Shown here: positions 20,821 to 31,400 of the stretch, piece by piece | Layout: every line of letters begins with the position of its first letter | Position numbering within the stretch: the first letter of the stretch is position 1 | Origin: Bombyx mori | Taxonomy: Eukaryota; Arthropoda; Insecta; Lepidoptera; Bombycidae | Reading direction: 5' to 3' | DNA length: 64,000 bases | Assembly (NCBI RefSeq): GCF_030269925.1 | Contig: NC_085128.1 | Location: forward strand, 1,118,501-1,182,500 | Made by a program: the position numbers and the translations under genes | Notes under the pieces: generated by a model | What the model was told of the DNA's origin: nothing | Database searches by the model: none | The model's input: only the letters and a program-made list of their open reading frames with translations

Positions 20821-22394
20821 TCAGGAGGAAATTGCCGGACTTCCGCACTCCCCTGGGGATGGAAGGCGGGGCATGTCGGAGTCGAACTGACTAAAACCTC
20901 CGGCGCCACGACCACCAGCCCTCTCGGTCGGCAGGCTATCCGGAGCCCGCCTAGATGGCGCCGGTTAGAATGATCTATCCTACGGAATACCCCGCTGGGT
21001 CAGAACCAGCGTGGGTCGAGGATAGCCGGCCTTCCATCACCCGGATGCTCTTGCGTAAAACGCGTGCAGAGCAGCTTGCACGTCGTCTTCTTAGGCCCCC
21101 TTCGCCTGTCCCCAGACCGACATATGAAGGGGACCCGAAACACTTAGAGGGCCAGGGCTTGGGCGAGATCCGCCTCCCTGGCCCCCGCTCGACGGCGGCG
21201 GGCTTGCGTGTCTCTCACGCGCCCCGCCGCCTCCTTCTGCGAGATGGTGCACTCGCAGAAGTCGAGCATCGCCTTCCACGACTCGTCGTCGCCGAGCATC
21301 GATGCCACAACACTCGGCAACGACAAGTCGTTTCCTATTTTTGCGACGAGGACACGGCGCCACCCCTCCCATGCGGGGCAGGCGACGAGCGTGTGCTCCG
21401 CCGTGTCCAAGCCGCAACCACAATGGTGGCACTCTGCCGTCGGCTCGGCTCCGATCCGGTGCAGGAACTCACCGAAGCAACCATGCCCAGTGAGCACCTG
21501 CGTGAGCCGGAAAGTGAGGCGTCCTCTGTCACGATTCACCCAATTCACAAGAACCGGGCGAATCGCCTCGACGGTCCTACGACCAGCCGAAGGATCGGCC
21601 AGCCGTCTGGACCATGCCTCCAGCACGGACCGCCGAGATTGGGCCCTCCGCGCTCTGACCACACTGGGGCTGGGACGTGCCACGCCCCGGATACGAAGGT
21701 CAGCCCGCCACTGATAGTCAGCAGCGAGCGCCTCCGCCTCCAGGACCCAAGGCGGCGTCCCAGCCAGTACACACGCCGCCTCGAAAGAGATGGTGCGATA
21801 ACCACGGATGACCCTGACCGCGATGGTGCGTTGCGGCCGTTGCAGCAGCTTCGCTACCCCCACGGCCAGGGACTGGCCCCACACGGGCGCCCCGTATAGG
21901 GCCATTGATCGCACCACCCCTGTATAGAGACGGCGCGTCACCTGGTCAGGCCCCCCGACATTGGGAAGGAGCCGGCTTAACGCGCCGGCCACCCCCAACA
22001 AACGAGGGACCAGATTCTGAAAGTGAGCACGGAAGGTCCAACGACTGTCCAGAATGAGGCCGAGGTACTTCAACTGCACCCCGACCCCGATACGGACGCC
22101 TCCAACCACGATATGGGCATCGACAGGTGGCACTCTCCGGGGCCTGTGGAACCACATGGCCTCGGATTTACTGAGCGCCACGTCGAGGCCCAATCTCCTG
22201 ATTTTGCCGACGACATGCGCCACCCCAGCCGTAGCAAGACGGGCAGACTCAGCAAAACTCCCCCCCCGGGCCACGACCAACGTGTCGTCTGCGTAACAGA
22301 TTACACTCAGGCCCGGGAGGAGGGCACCCCTCAGCACCCAGTCATACCCGATATTCCACAAAAGAGGGCCGAGCACCGACCCCTGTGGAACACC
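20728..22394 (-). mobile_element. 5'-truncated R1-like LINE with 92-nt poly(A)
   Basis: Plus-strand T run 20728..20819 (92 T) is the poly(A) tail of a minus-strand element; 20820..21143 is its 3' UTR and 21144..22394 its coding remnant. The element sits within a Bm1 copy, with ggtg/gtggtg on both sides as the likely short target duplication. Confidence 0.85.
21144..22394 (-). CDS. Reverse transcriptase C-terminal part (R1-clade-like)
   Basis: About 415 open codons without a stop, entering from the truncated 5' end. It starts at the GVPQGSVLGPLLWN block, followed by the catalytic VICYADDTLVVARG block, then the thumb and a C-terminal CHHCGCGLDTAEHTLVACP zinc-knuckle-like motif typical of R1-type LINEs. 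Finger and endonuclease regions are absent. High GC contrasts with the surrounding DNA. The intact frame suggests a young insertion, but without its 5' end it cannot be autonomous. Long open frames on the plus strand here (for example 20955..21899) are antisense shadows. Confidence 0.85.
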   Translation of the reverse strand, partial: GVPQGSVLGPLLWNIGYDWVLRGALLPGLSVICYADDTLVVARGGSFAESARLATAGVAHVVGKIRRLGLDVALSKSEAMWFHRPRRVPPVDAHIVVGGVRIGVGVQLKYLGLILDSRWTFRAHFQNLVPRLLGVAGALSRLLPNVGGPDQVTRRLYTGVVRSMALYGAPVWGQSLAVGVAKLLQRPQRTIAVRVIRGYRTISFEAACVLAGTPPWVLEAEALAADYQWRADLRIRGVARPSPSVVRARRAQSRRSVLEAWSRRLADPSAGRRTVEAIRPVLVNWVNRDRGRLTFRLTQVLTGHGCFGEFLHRIGAEPTAECHHCGCGLDTAEHTLVACPAWEGWRRVLVAKIGNDLSLPSVVASMLGDDESWKAMLDFCECTISQKEAAGRVRDTQARRRRAGAREADLAQALAL

Positions 22395-22633
22395 GTGGTG
22401 GTAGGACCTCTTGGGAGTTCGCACGGGTAGGTACCACCACCTCGCCTATTTCGGCCGTGAAGCAGTAATGCGTTTCGGTTCGAAGGGTGGGGTAGCCGTT
22501 GTAACTATACTGAGACCTTAGAACTTATATCTCAAGATGGGTGACGCATTTACGTTGTAGATGTCTATGGGCTCCAGTAACCACTTAACAACAGGTGGGC
22601 TGTGAGCTCGTCCATCCATCTAAGCAATAAAAA
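22395..22633 (+). repeat. Bm1-type SINE body, right half of interrupted copy
   Basis: gtggtggtaggacctcttgg to ccatccatctaagcaataaa. Completes the copy begun at 20571. Confidence 0.9.
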
Positions 22634-22750
22634 ATATTTAAAATAATAATATTTGCCAAATACAGGAGTCAATTCCACAACCCTTGGTATGCCAGTCAGG
22701 GGCAGCCCAGAGTTTCTCGCCATTTGAATTCAACCCATGAGATGTTATAT

Positions 22751-24610
22751 TAGACCGGGGTCGATAATTTTTATAACCAAAAAAAATAGTAGTAGAATGA
22801 AACCCATTAGAAAAGGAGGGGAATATTATAAAAATAAAAGGAAAAATAATTTACGGGCGATCTGAGGTCGGGAAGGGGATGGGGGTTTTAAGGGTAAAAA
22901 ACAGTTTTTCTCGATTTCCGGCAAAACTAAAAGTCCTATGGACAAAGCACATGGCAAAGTTGTAAGTAATAAAAAGATCTAAAACTTTTGTATTTACACT
23001 TTTTTCACATAACCTTAAAACTTATGTGAAAAATTAAAAAAACCAAGTTTTTTGTTTTTATCTTTTAAAAAAAAACTCTTTTTTTCTCGAAATTATGATG
23101 GTGAAAACTTACCTTTTTATGTCCCAAATACGCTGTAATTTATTTGATTAGAAATATTTAGTTTTTCACCTTATTTTGAATTAATATCGAAAAAGCACCC
23201 TAATTTTCAATCGAAAATTCACCCGTCAAAATATCAGCTTTTCTCAAAAAGTTGGTATGTTTTCTGTTCGTTGAAATCTCTACTTTCCGATGGTGAAAAA
23301 AAAATTGTTACTATGGTAAATCTTCTCAGAAAATGCAAAAAATCGAAAAAGACTCGAATTCGAATTTTTTGGAGTTTACTCCTTTAGAATCGATTTACAT
23401 ATATAGGCCCGGGGTATGAAAATTATGGGGACCAAAATCGTACTAGCATGTCACACGAAATGCGTTATGCGCCTGATTGGCTCCTGATTGCGTGATGCGT
23501 GCGCGCGCCAATCAGGAGCCAACGCGCGGCCGCGTTATCGCAGGTGACGCCGGGCTGCTGCGCCGGCAGTCCGCCACAAAGCCTCGTACTGATCGCGCGT
23601 TTCTCTCATTATTGTATTTTCATATATTTGTTAGTCGTTTGTTTTGTGTCTCGTTAATTTGTTAATAATCTGTAGTGTATCGTGTTGTCGTAATATAGAA
23701 CTATTTCTCGTATTGTTTCGTTTAATTTTTTATATCCAGTAAACTCCAGTCGTGCGTCGGAGCGGACACACACACTTTTTTTTTTATACACCATTAATAA
23801 TTTTAAAATTTACACTTTAATTACTCGAAAAACATAAGATTACATGTTACATTGATAAAAAAAAATGCAAATCAAAATATACTACTATAATTAACAAACA
23901 AATAAGTTAATAAAATAAATATTTAAGATGATTTAGATTTAATAATTTAGAGATTATAAATAAGACGTCTACAATATATTATTTTATTTTTATATATTAT
24001 TATTAAATTATAATTACCATAGTAAGATATATATATTTTTTTCACCATCGGAAAGTAGAGATTTCAACGAACAGAAAACATACCAACTTTTTGAGAAAAG
24101 CTGATATTTTGACGGGTGAATTTTCGATTGAAAATTAGGGTGCTTTTTCGACATTAATTCAAAATAAGGTCAAAAAATAAATATTTCTAATCAAATAAAT
24201 TACAGCGTATTTGGGACATAAAAAGGTAAGTTTTCACCATCATAATTGCGTGAAAAAACATTTTTTTTTGAAAAATATAAAAATAAAAAACCAAAAACTT
24301 GTTTTTTTTTTAATTTTTCCCCTAAATTTTGAGGTTATGTGAAAAAAGTGTAAATACAAAAGTTTTAGATCTTTTTATTACCTACAACTTTGCCATTTTA
24401 CTTTTTTCCGTAGGACTTTTAGTTTTACCGGAAATCGAGAAAAGCCGTTTGTTACCCTTAAGCCCCCACCCCATTCCCTTCCCGACCTCAGATCGCCCGT
24501 AAATTATTTTTCCTTCCATTTTTATAATATTGTCCTCCTTTTCTAATGAGTTTCATCCTACTATTTTTTTTTTCCCTTTTATTTTTTTTAAAGGCTTCTA
24601 CCCTGGTCTA
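22751..24610. mobile_element. Long inverted-arm (foldback-like) DNA element
   Basis: The left arm 22751..23319 and right arm 24013..24610 are inverted copies through nearly their whole length. Shared words: TAGACCGGGGT against TAGACCAGGGT at the tips, gaaacccattagaaaaggag, atttacgggcgatctgaggt, taataaaaagatctaaaact, ctactttccgatggtgaaaa and ttactatggtaa at the inner edge. The 0.7-kb core is partly GC-rich and has no transposase frame. Non-autonomous; superfamily not determined and the duplication at the tips is unclear. Confidence 0.75.
23477..23522. repeat. Perfect 14-bp inverted repeat with CCAAT boxes
   Basis: TTGGCTCCTGATTG (23477-23490) and CAATCAGGAGCCAA (23509-23522) form a hairpin with an 18-bp loop, bringing two CCAAT/ATTGG boxes head to head in the GC-rich core of the inverted-arm element. 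It may be a promoter remnant of the parent element. Confidence 0.7.
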
Positions 24611-24660
24611 TATGTAAATGAAAAAAGCAGATAATATAATTTACAAAACCTTATTGGAAA

Positions 24661-26037
24661 TTAAGATTTAATAAACTTCTCTAATATACCAATATATTGA
24701 CACATAAGCTCTATACAATTCATTAATTCAACCGCTTCACATCCAGTTTTTTTCAGTTCATTCACTGAATTACTGATTAAGTTACATTTATCAACTGCCA
24801 TAGGTTTTACTAGTTCATTCAATTTACTATCATTTGAACATATTGCTGCTGAATAAATTAATCTACTTATATCTTTATTTTTCTCGTGGTAATATTTTAT
24901 GACCATTAACAATCCATAAAAATTATAACTTAAGCCTTTGGAATCTATGTGTAAATCTTTATTTAGGCCATGACTATGAATAAAATTAATCTGTTCTAAA
25001 GAGACTTTAATTGACCTTGTATTAAAGTATTGTAGAACAATATCAAAAGGGAATGATACATAGTCCAAATCATTTTTTGGTATACAAAATCCATATTCTG
25101 TAATTAATTTTAAATTGTGACTGTCGCCATAGCAAATAAAGACTTGCGAGTGAGCATCAAAAAAATTCTTTGTGTATATAGAAAATGTTACATCTAAAAA
25201 TAATTCATCTTTTAAATCTTTAACTTTTACATTCTCAATATCTTTATTGACTAGAAGTTTTGTTTCATTTCTTGCACATGGGCTGTGGTTAATCATATCT
25301 AAATATGGACATAGAGAAATATTAGTGTTATCGCTAATTATATTCAACAAATTGTTTTCAACATTTTTTAAATCTATTATTTTTGATAGGTCTATATATA
25401 CACACCTAGTATTAACTGTGAAGTAGGCCCATTCATACAATGACATACTAAAGTGTTTTTGTACCATAGAAACAGAATCACATGAATTTTTGCATGTTTT
25501 TAATAATTGAAAAAAAATATTATATGTTGTTTCTATGACACATTTTTGATTCGAAATCACATCTAAAATCTCAGGATCTACGTTGCATTTTATTTCGTTC
25601 GGCAAAAAATATGGTACAGTATATTCTTGGGGCAAATTTTTTAGGTAAATGTGCCACTTTGTTTTAATACCTTGAGCTTTCAGATATGTCAAATAAAATG
25701 CTAATAGTGACTGAAACGACACTGTTTTCTTGTAGGTAGATAAACAAGGTATTTTATTTTCTAGGAAAATGCTACAAAACGCCCGGTCCATCAGGATTGT
25801 GGATACATTAATAGTAAGATTTAAAGGTAAGCTAATAAGTTCGTCTCCAGGTCGGATTCTCTTTTTTGTGAGCACTCCGCGGCCTGTATCACTGAATACC
25901 GCCAGAGCCAATTCTTTCTTCCGTCTTACACCATTTTTCTTAAGCCAAGTATTTAATAATATTAATTCTTCGTTTGCGCCACAAGTGCAGAAACTACGTG
26001 AAATTTTCTGACGTCTTTTTCGTTTTGTACGTCCCAT
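24661..26037 (-). CDS. SETD4: SETD4-type SET-domain lysine methyltransferase
   Basis: Single exon, 458 aa from the ATG at 26035-26037 (ACAAATGGG context, A at -3 and G at +4); the open frame reaches 26061 only through a non-ATG codon. SET family with a split (iSET) domain: GRGVLTKKRIRPGDELISLP at about 52-71, WAYFTVNTR about 203-211, PYLDMINHSP about 244-253 and VFICYGD with EYGF about 299-316. The last two blocks bind S-adenosylmethionine and form the active site. The remaining C-terminal region, about 320-458, matches the place of the helical Rubisco-LSMT substrate-binding part. The N-terminus is strongly basic (GRTKRKRRQK), a possible nuclear signal. Length and layout fit SETD4 (about 440 aa in human). 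The right arm of the inverted-repeat element lies 50 bp beyond the stop, so it may contribute 3' UTR. Confidence 0.88.
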   Translation of the reverse strand: MGRTKRKRRQKISRSFCTCGANEELILLNTWLKKNGVRRKKELALAVFSDTGRGVLTKKRIRPGDELISLPLNLTINVSTILMDRAFCSIFLENKIPCLSTYKKTVSFQSLLAFYLTYLKAQGIKTKWHIYLKNLPQEYTVPYFLPNEIKCNVDPEILDVISNQKCVIETTYNIFFQLLKTCKNSCDSVSMVQKHFSMSLYEWAYFTVNTRCVYIDLSKIIDLKNVENNLLNIISDNTNISLCPYLDMINHSPCARNETKLLVNKDIENVKVKDLKDELFLDVTFSIYTKNFFDAHSQVFICYGDSHNLKLITEYGFCIPKNDLDYVSFPFDIVLQYFNTRSIKVSLEQINFIHSHGLNKDLHIDSKGLSYNFYGLLMVIKYYHEKNKDISRLIYSAAICSNDSKLNELVKPMAVDKCNLISNSVNELKKTGCEAVELMNCIELMCQYIGILEKFIKS

Positions 26038-26428
26038 TTGTATGATGTTGCTTAATAACACTTAGGAGGAAACAATTCATGCAGTTATTTATTCAATTTA
26101 CATTGACGTGTAAAACTTTTTAAAAAAAAACATTGTTAATAAATAGTAGGTACATTTTTTAAAGGATTTTATGACCCAGTAACTAAGACCTTTAAGCCAT
26201 GTCTTATTTTAATTTATTTAAGTTCATATTTTTATGAAAAATGATAATATGAAATGAGATGATATGGGATGAAATATAATCTCAGTAAAATGGTAAATAT
26301 TTACTGAGATTTGTTCAGTGCACTGTTTGAAGGATCCCGAGAAGTTACGTACAGCGGCTTTTTTTTTAATTTTCCCACATTTGTGCACTTTCACAGATAT
26401 TAAACAGTTAATAAACCACCGTTATTAC

Positions 26429-27004
26429 CAGTGGTCGGAGTAGGTAGATTGATTTCATATACTTGGATCAAGATATTTTAATATGGACATGCCATTTTAT
26501 CCATAATGATTATTTTTTTAAAATGAAAAAAATTATTTTTAATCCTCATCGGATACAATTTCTATACTTATAAAGTAACAAAAAAGCACTGTCTAAGTTT
26601 TGTCTCATACTGACAAGCGTCATTTACAATTTAACAGAAAGGGACAAAATAACTATAACTATAACTATACACATATATATAATATATAACTGTAACTATT
26701 CCAAGGCGTTTTTGTATAAAACAAAATACTGATTTCTTTTACCATTAGCTAGCACTGATAGCGTAGATTACAGGTGGCTGTGAACTCGTCTACCCATCTA
26801 AGCAATAAAGAAAAAAAAAATTATTATTACGTTTTTCACTTTAAACACAAATTCATGCTAATTTCAAAATTCCGGAACAAATATCACAATAAATATGAAG
26901 TTCCAGTATTTTGGAGGCATATATATATATATATATATCCATATTATCCTCTACGTTTGACGTCAACGACCTTAACTCAATCTACTTACCCACTCTGACC
27001 TCTA
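26429..27004. mobile_element. hAT-type MITE, copy 2
   Basis: Starts CAGTGGTCGGAGTAGG and ends CCCACTCTGACCTCTA, flanked by the perfect 8-bp duplication GTTATTAC (26421-26428, 27005-27012). The empty-site equivalent is readable inverted at about 6683 (gtgtaataacaacgg). Contains a Bm1 tail at 26771 and an AT dinucleotide run near 26921. Confidence 0.85.
26771..26820 (+). repeat. Bm1-type SINE tail inside the hAT MITE
   Basis: caggtggctgtgaactcgtc then tacccatctaagcaataaag and an A run; absent from the sister MITE at 4449. Confidence 0.75.
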
Positions 27005-27142
27005 GTTATTACACATTTAAACCTGAAGAAACACTAATTAAACAAAATAAAACAAATCACACAACTTCACTCCTCGAGTTCCCGCCAAAAAGTTCTTAAT
27101 AGGTACCTACATATTGTTTTTGTTTCATAATAGCATCATACA

Positions 27143-27385
27143 TGGTGGTAAGGCCTCTTGTGAGTCCGCGAGGATAGGTATCACCACCCTGTCTATTTCT
27201 GCCGTGAAGCAGTAATATGTTTCGGTTTAAAGGGTGGGGCAGCCGTTGTAACTAAACTTGAGACCTTAGAACTCATATCTCAAGGTGGGTGGCGCATTTA
27301 CGTTGTAGATATCTATGGGCTCCAGTAACCACTTAACACCAGGTGGGCTGTGAGCTTGTCCACCCATCTAAGCAATAAAAAAAAA
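27143..27385 (+). repeat. Bm1-type SINE, body only
   Basis: tggtggtaaggcctcttgtg to cacccatctaagcaataaaa. About 490 bp upstream of the MAD2 start codon. Confidence 0.9.
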
Positions 27386-27874
27386 TCAAATGATTCAGGT
27401 TGCCGAAGTTAAGATTTTACCCTTTTAGTTTGGAGGATAGAGATTAGGAGCACATCATCATCTTTGTGTGTTGATGTAGCTGTATGTAGAGAGAGCTTAT
27501 TTCTATTTGATCTCATGTATTTAAGTTTATTACCACTTTACTTAAAAATTAATTTATTTTCCTCAGTTCCATTTCACTTTGCGTAGTATATCAGACGGAG
27601 TTTTGTATTTTTAATATGTAAGCAAAGGGTATATGGAGGCGTTTGAGCATTGACACTTGATTTAAAGGAATTTTTGACATTGAAGTTTGAATGAAATGTT
27701 TTGAATTATTTGAAAATAACAATTATCAACGGACGCGCTGAATTCACCCAGTACCTACATAACGGCTCGTTTGTATCAAATCGTCCCTACATACTCAAGT
27801 GTGTATATAAATTCATTGATTTTGATTATTGATAGAACGATTACAGCAATATAATCGACAAACAGCTGACAACT
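27386..27874 (+). promoter_or_regulatory. MAD2 upstream region
   Basis: Must hold the MAD2 promoter and 5' UTR. No clear TATA box or other motif was identified. Confidence 0.3.
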
Positions 27875-29287
27875 ATGTCACTACAACAAACAAAAAATTG
27901 TATTACTTTGCGCGGCTCCGCTCAAATTATATGCGAATATTTGAGTAAGTAACATTGTTTCTCTGTTGTTCTGGTATCAAAAGCTTGTTTTCCCATTTTT
28001 ACCACACAGCCGTATAAGCATATATGCGCTGAAAGCTCTGATACTAATAATAACCTGAGGTTGTAACCAGTATGTTGAAGTGGCCATGATGGACATGCTT
28101 ATTTATTTTTATTTATTGAATTAATATATTTTGTACACACAGCTGTTAGAAGAAACACGACCATAAAGATACAGAGTACAAGGGCTTACTAATGTGGACT
28201 ACAAAACCATTATAAATTTATATGACTAAAGTCCACATTTGTTTAATCCCTGTGAGTAGTATAAACTGATTTATTTACTCATGTTTTCAGAATTTTCAAT
28301 AAATTCAGTACTGTTTCAACGAGGCTTATATCCACCTGAAACCTTTAAGGCAGAAAACCAGTATGGCATCACACTGCTACTCTCAGAGGATCCTCAGATC
28401 AAGAGCTTCTTAACAAATCTTCTTACACAGAGTGAAGGTATCAGTTAGTCTACATCCAAATCTAATATGATTAATAGCAGTTCTTAGTAATAATTAGTAA
28501 CTTTTTTGATGGACTTAAAATAAAGATCAACAATTTGGGGAGTTCTTTTATCATTCATTGTTTTTAGTGGCATTGTATTTATGCACGAATGAGATGAATC
28601 AACTGCTCATGTGCTGTGTTTTGAGGGCCACTACTGCTACCTACTTAGCTCCACACCTTAGTCTGGAGTTTTAGGAGTTTTGACATCCTTTAAATAAAGT
28701 TTTACCACAGCAATTTCTTTAGTTTTCACAAGTCATAGAGATAACTGAAACTAGTACAAAATTTAATGTACATCAATAACCTTAATTGTCAGTACTCACA
28801 ATATCACAAAACAAAAATAATATATGTGTGATATAATCCATTAAAGTAGTTTTAATGATGTTATTTTGATGATATTACAGAATGGATTCTTGACAAGAAA
28901 GTGAAAAAACTATCTCTGATCATACTAAATGTGGCTAACAAAGAAGTTCTGGAATGTTGGGACTTTAACATTCAATACGAAGATGGAGATACTGCTTTAT
29001 CTAAGGAGAAAAATGAAATGGTCGGGAGCAAAGATTTGAAGAAGATACAACAGGAAATCAGAGATGTTATGTTACAAGTAGCAGCAACAATATCGTACTT
29101 ACCGCTATTAGATTGTAGATGTTCATTTGATGTTTTGGTTCATGCTAAAACAGACTGCGATATTCCAGAAAAATGGGCTGAGGCACAACCAGTAGCTATA
29201 GCCAATGCTCAGAATGTACAGCTAAAGTCATTCTCGACTAGTTTACACAAAATGGAAACAGTAGTCAGTTACAAACTCGCAGATTGA
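27875..29287 (+). CDS. MAD2: Spindle assembly checkpoint protein MAD2 (3 exons)
   Basis: HORMA-domain protein that binds CDC20 at unattached kinetochores and delays anaphase. Exons 27875..27944, 28291..28437 and 28881..29287, with GTAAGT, GTATCA donors and TTTCAG, TTACAG acceptors and matching phases (70+147+407 nt), give 207 aa, close to the human 205. The N-terminus MSLQQTKNCITLRGSAQII matches the family LRGSA-(E/Q)-I block; then SVLFQRGLYPPETF (human SILYQRGIYPSETF), EWILDKKVKKLSLII, LPLLDCRCSFDVL, PEKWAEA and the mobile C-terminal safety-belt end SFSTSLHKMETVVSYKLAD. No frame damage. The start is the first ATG of exon 1. Divergent from SETD4, about 1.8 kb apart. Confidence 0.96.
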
Positions 29288-29399
29288 TTGCAGCTTTACT
29301 TTATAAGTTTTCTATTCTTTTTAAGTATCTCAAGTAATGTAGTTTGTAATTATCTAAGGTAAGGTAACATATTGTTGAAGAGAGCATGCATCAATTGCG

Positions 29400-29462
29400 T
29401 GATGACCATCAGGTGACCATAAGGTGGACTATGACCGTCTACCCATTTTAAATAATAAATAA
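29400..29462 (+). terminator. Candidate MAD2 poly(A) site within a repeat tail
   Basis: AATAAA at 29454-29459, 167 nt past the stop. The preceding gaccatcaggtgaccataag and cgtctacccattttaaataa resemble a decayed LINE/SINE tail (compare catcagatgggccgtatgct and aaggcaatta near 44790). Confidence 0.4.
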
Positions 29463-29469
29463 CCTTTAC

Positions 29470-30230
29470 TGCTTTCTCCCCTCTCTGCAATAATGTACTA
29501 GTGAATCTTTAATGACTCATAATTATAGTAATGGTGAATTTTAAAATGAAATTATGCCATAACAATTACTACAGTTGTCGTGATGTGTTAAGTTTTAGTT
29601 TTTTTTCTCAAATAAGAAGGAAATCGTCAATCAAATTGTTAGGCCATTATTGGTTGTAGACTGTTCTCGATCTAAATACGTATAATTTTATTTAGTGACT
29701 AAGTTACAGTAGGTATTGATTATGCTTTAAACAGTCTAAAGTTTGTTTTAATCTCACAGCTAAGTTTTGAGTGCTTGGTTTTACAAACAATGTTATCTGA
29801 CTCCCATACAGGCCAATAAAGATTATTGTTAGATACTTGAGAAAAACAGTGATGTTCTCACACGAGGCTGGCATTCGCACATATTCTATGCGTTAAGACC
29901 TGAATATGGAGTTGATTTTCTAACAAACGGTTATCAATATCTTAGCCCCACAAGTAATTTTGTTGGTATCTACAAATGGAAATCATTTAGTATTTAAATG
30001 GTAATGACTACATCTCTAGTTCGCTTGTTCATGTATCTACTATAATACTGTATACTTGGGCACTTAATGGGCACCTAAAATTGAAAATAATTTTATATTA
30101 TGTGTTTTTAACTAATAGCAATCAACCGAAATCTATATTGTGTTCAGTATTGTAAATATAAAATGTAAGTTTTAACTGTGAATGTAGCACCTTCGTTTCA
30201 ATGTTTGGTATCATTTTGGCATGTATAAAT
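29470..30230. other. No recognisable gene
   Basis: AT-rich intergenic DNA; nothing identified. Confidence 0.35.
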
Positions 30231-30234
30231 GAAT

Positions 30235-30640
30235 TTAAAAGTGTTTGGTTTTTGTCTTGTTTAAATGAGCGATGATACAAGGGTGATATAAATTTTCTAC
30301 TATGACTACAGCATAATTTATTCTACTTTCGTTACGTTTCTGGATCGATTCGAGGCCAAGGTCGTCGTGTATGTCAACGTTCCTCACGAACCACAGCTCC
30401 GACGGCCAGCCTGCAAAAGCTGGATTGTAGGGATTGGAGGGTGTCCAAGTGTGTGCGGGCCGCGTGAGCAAACACCACACGCGTAGGTCATGACGGGCCT
30501 TATGCAGATTTATTTGGTTTTGTAAAGTGTCACCTTGTTCCGAAGGGATCCGGGGGATCCACAAGTCAGTTTTTGGGCGATGACGGCTTTGCGTTGCCCC
30601 GCCGCTTGCGTCTGATATGGTCCATCAGTGACGGACGGTA
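30235..30640 (-). pseudogene. Jockey-like LINE ORF2 C-terminal fragment
   Basis: The minus-strand frame contains YNPAFAGWPSELWFVRNVDI followed by HDDLGLESI, the W-(Y/F)-VRN-x-x-IHxDL pattern found at the C-terminus of Jockey-type LINE ORF2. Short, without the catalytic part. Confidence 0.45.
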
Positions 30641-30947
30641 AACATTATCAGATTTCTACAATGGCAATAAAAACAGAAAGACGATCTGGTTAAACCATTT
30701 TTCAAATAGGTTGCTGGTGTATTACCATTTTGATACCACAATACCTAAGGGGTGTATACCTATAATCCAGAGGCTCCCAAAGTTTTTTGTTGCCTTAAAC
30801 CGGAGATATAGTTCCGGCTAATCTAATGATGACTTAAGCCGCTTAGGCCGTGGTCGTCGGCAGCCCTTGAACAATAATAAAACATGTTTGTAAACATAAT
30901 ATCTGCGGTCTCCTTGGTCATTAAATTATAAAATTCATAGCTATACG

Positions 30948-31400
30948 TCTATACTAATATTATAAAGAAGAAAGATTTGTTTGTTTGTTTGTATTGAATA
31001 GGCTCCGAAACTACTGAACCGATTTGAAAAATTCTCTCACTGTTTGGAAACTACACTATTCCCGAGTGACATAGCCTATAATATTTTTTGAAAAAAATTA
31101 GGGATCCTTACTAAAACTCCAATAATATAACCCAAGGTGTAAAAAAATTACCTAAAATATTCTTTACATCGCGTGCCCTGCGAAAACTATTGATAGAATA
31201 AAATAATGTAGGTACTACGACTTTGTAGAACACATTATTACTTACAAAAAGTGTTGCGATAGCATATGTCTAACTATTAGGTATAGTTATGCCGCAATAA
31301 GTGTTCTTTTATTTAGAAAAATAAAACAACGTCAAATATCATTGAAATTCTGACCAGTAGTTTTGAAGTTATCCTTTACTATACGCTTAAGATTGACCTT
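30948..31400 (+). mobile_element. Helitron-like element, 3' end unclear
   Basis: Begins TCTATACTAATATTATAAAG, followed by gaataggctccgaaactact, as in the copy at 9890. The right end is approximate. Confidence 0.45.

Larger units (their letters stand above)
26161..27100 (+). mobile_element. MITE-like element interrupted by a hAT MITE
   Basis: Left part 26161..26420 (aaaggattttatgacccagt to ataaaccaccgttattac) and right part 27013..27100 (acatttaaacctgaagaaac to cccgccaaaaagttctt) together match 6588..7012 in inverse. The insert at 26429..27004 splits it. It lies between the divergent SETD4 and MAD2 genes. Confidence 0.7.

Noticed and set aside
20537..20973. Poly-Phe and poly-Lys open frames
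   Set aside because: They are translations of the 92-T tract, the LINE poly(A) tail.
20955..21899. 314-codon plus-strand open frame
   Set aside because: Antisense shadow of the GC-rich reverse transcriptase frame on the minus strand; no domain of its own.
21144..22394. Functional host gene with zinc knuckle
   Set aside because: YADD and GVPQGSVLGP blocks identify LINE reverse transcriptase; poly(A) and nested position confirm a retroposon.
26038..26061. SETD4 start at 26061
   Set aside because: The codon there is GTG, not ATG; the first in-frame ATG with good context is 26035-26037.
28901..29287. MAD2 exon 3 read as an independent 128-aa gene
   Set aside because: Its apparent start is a GTG within exon 3; splice sites and phase join it to two upstream exons with the MAD2 N-terminus.
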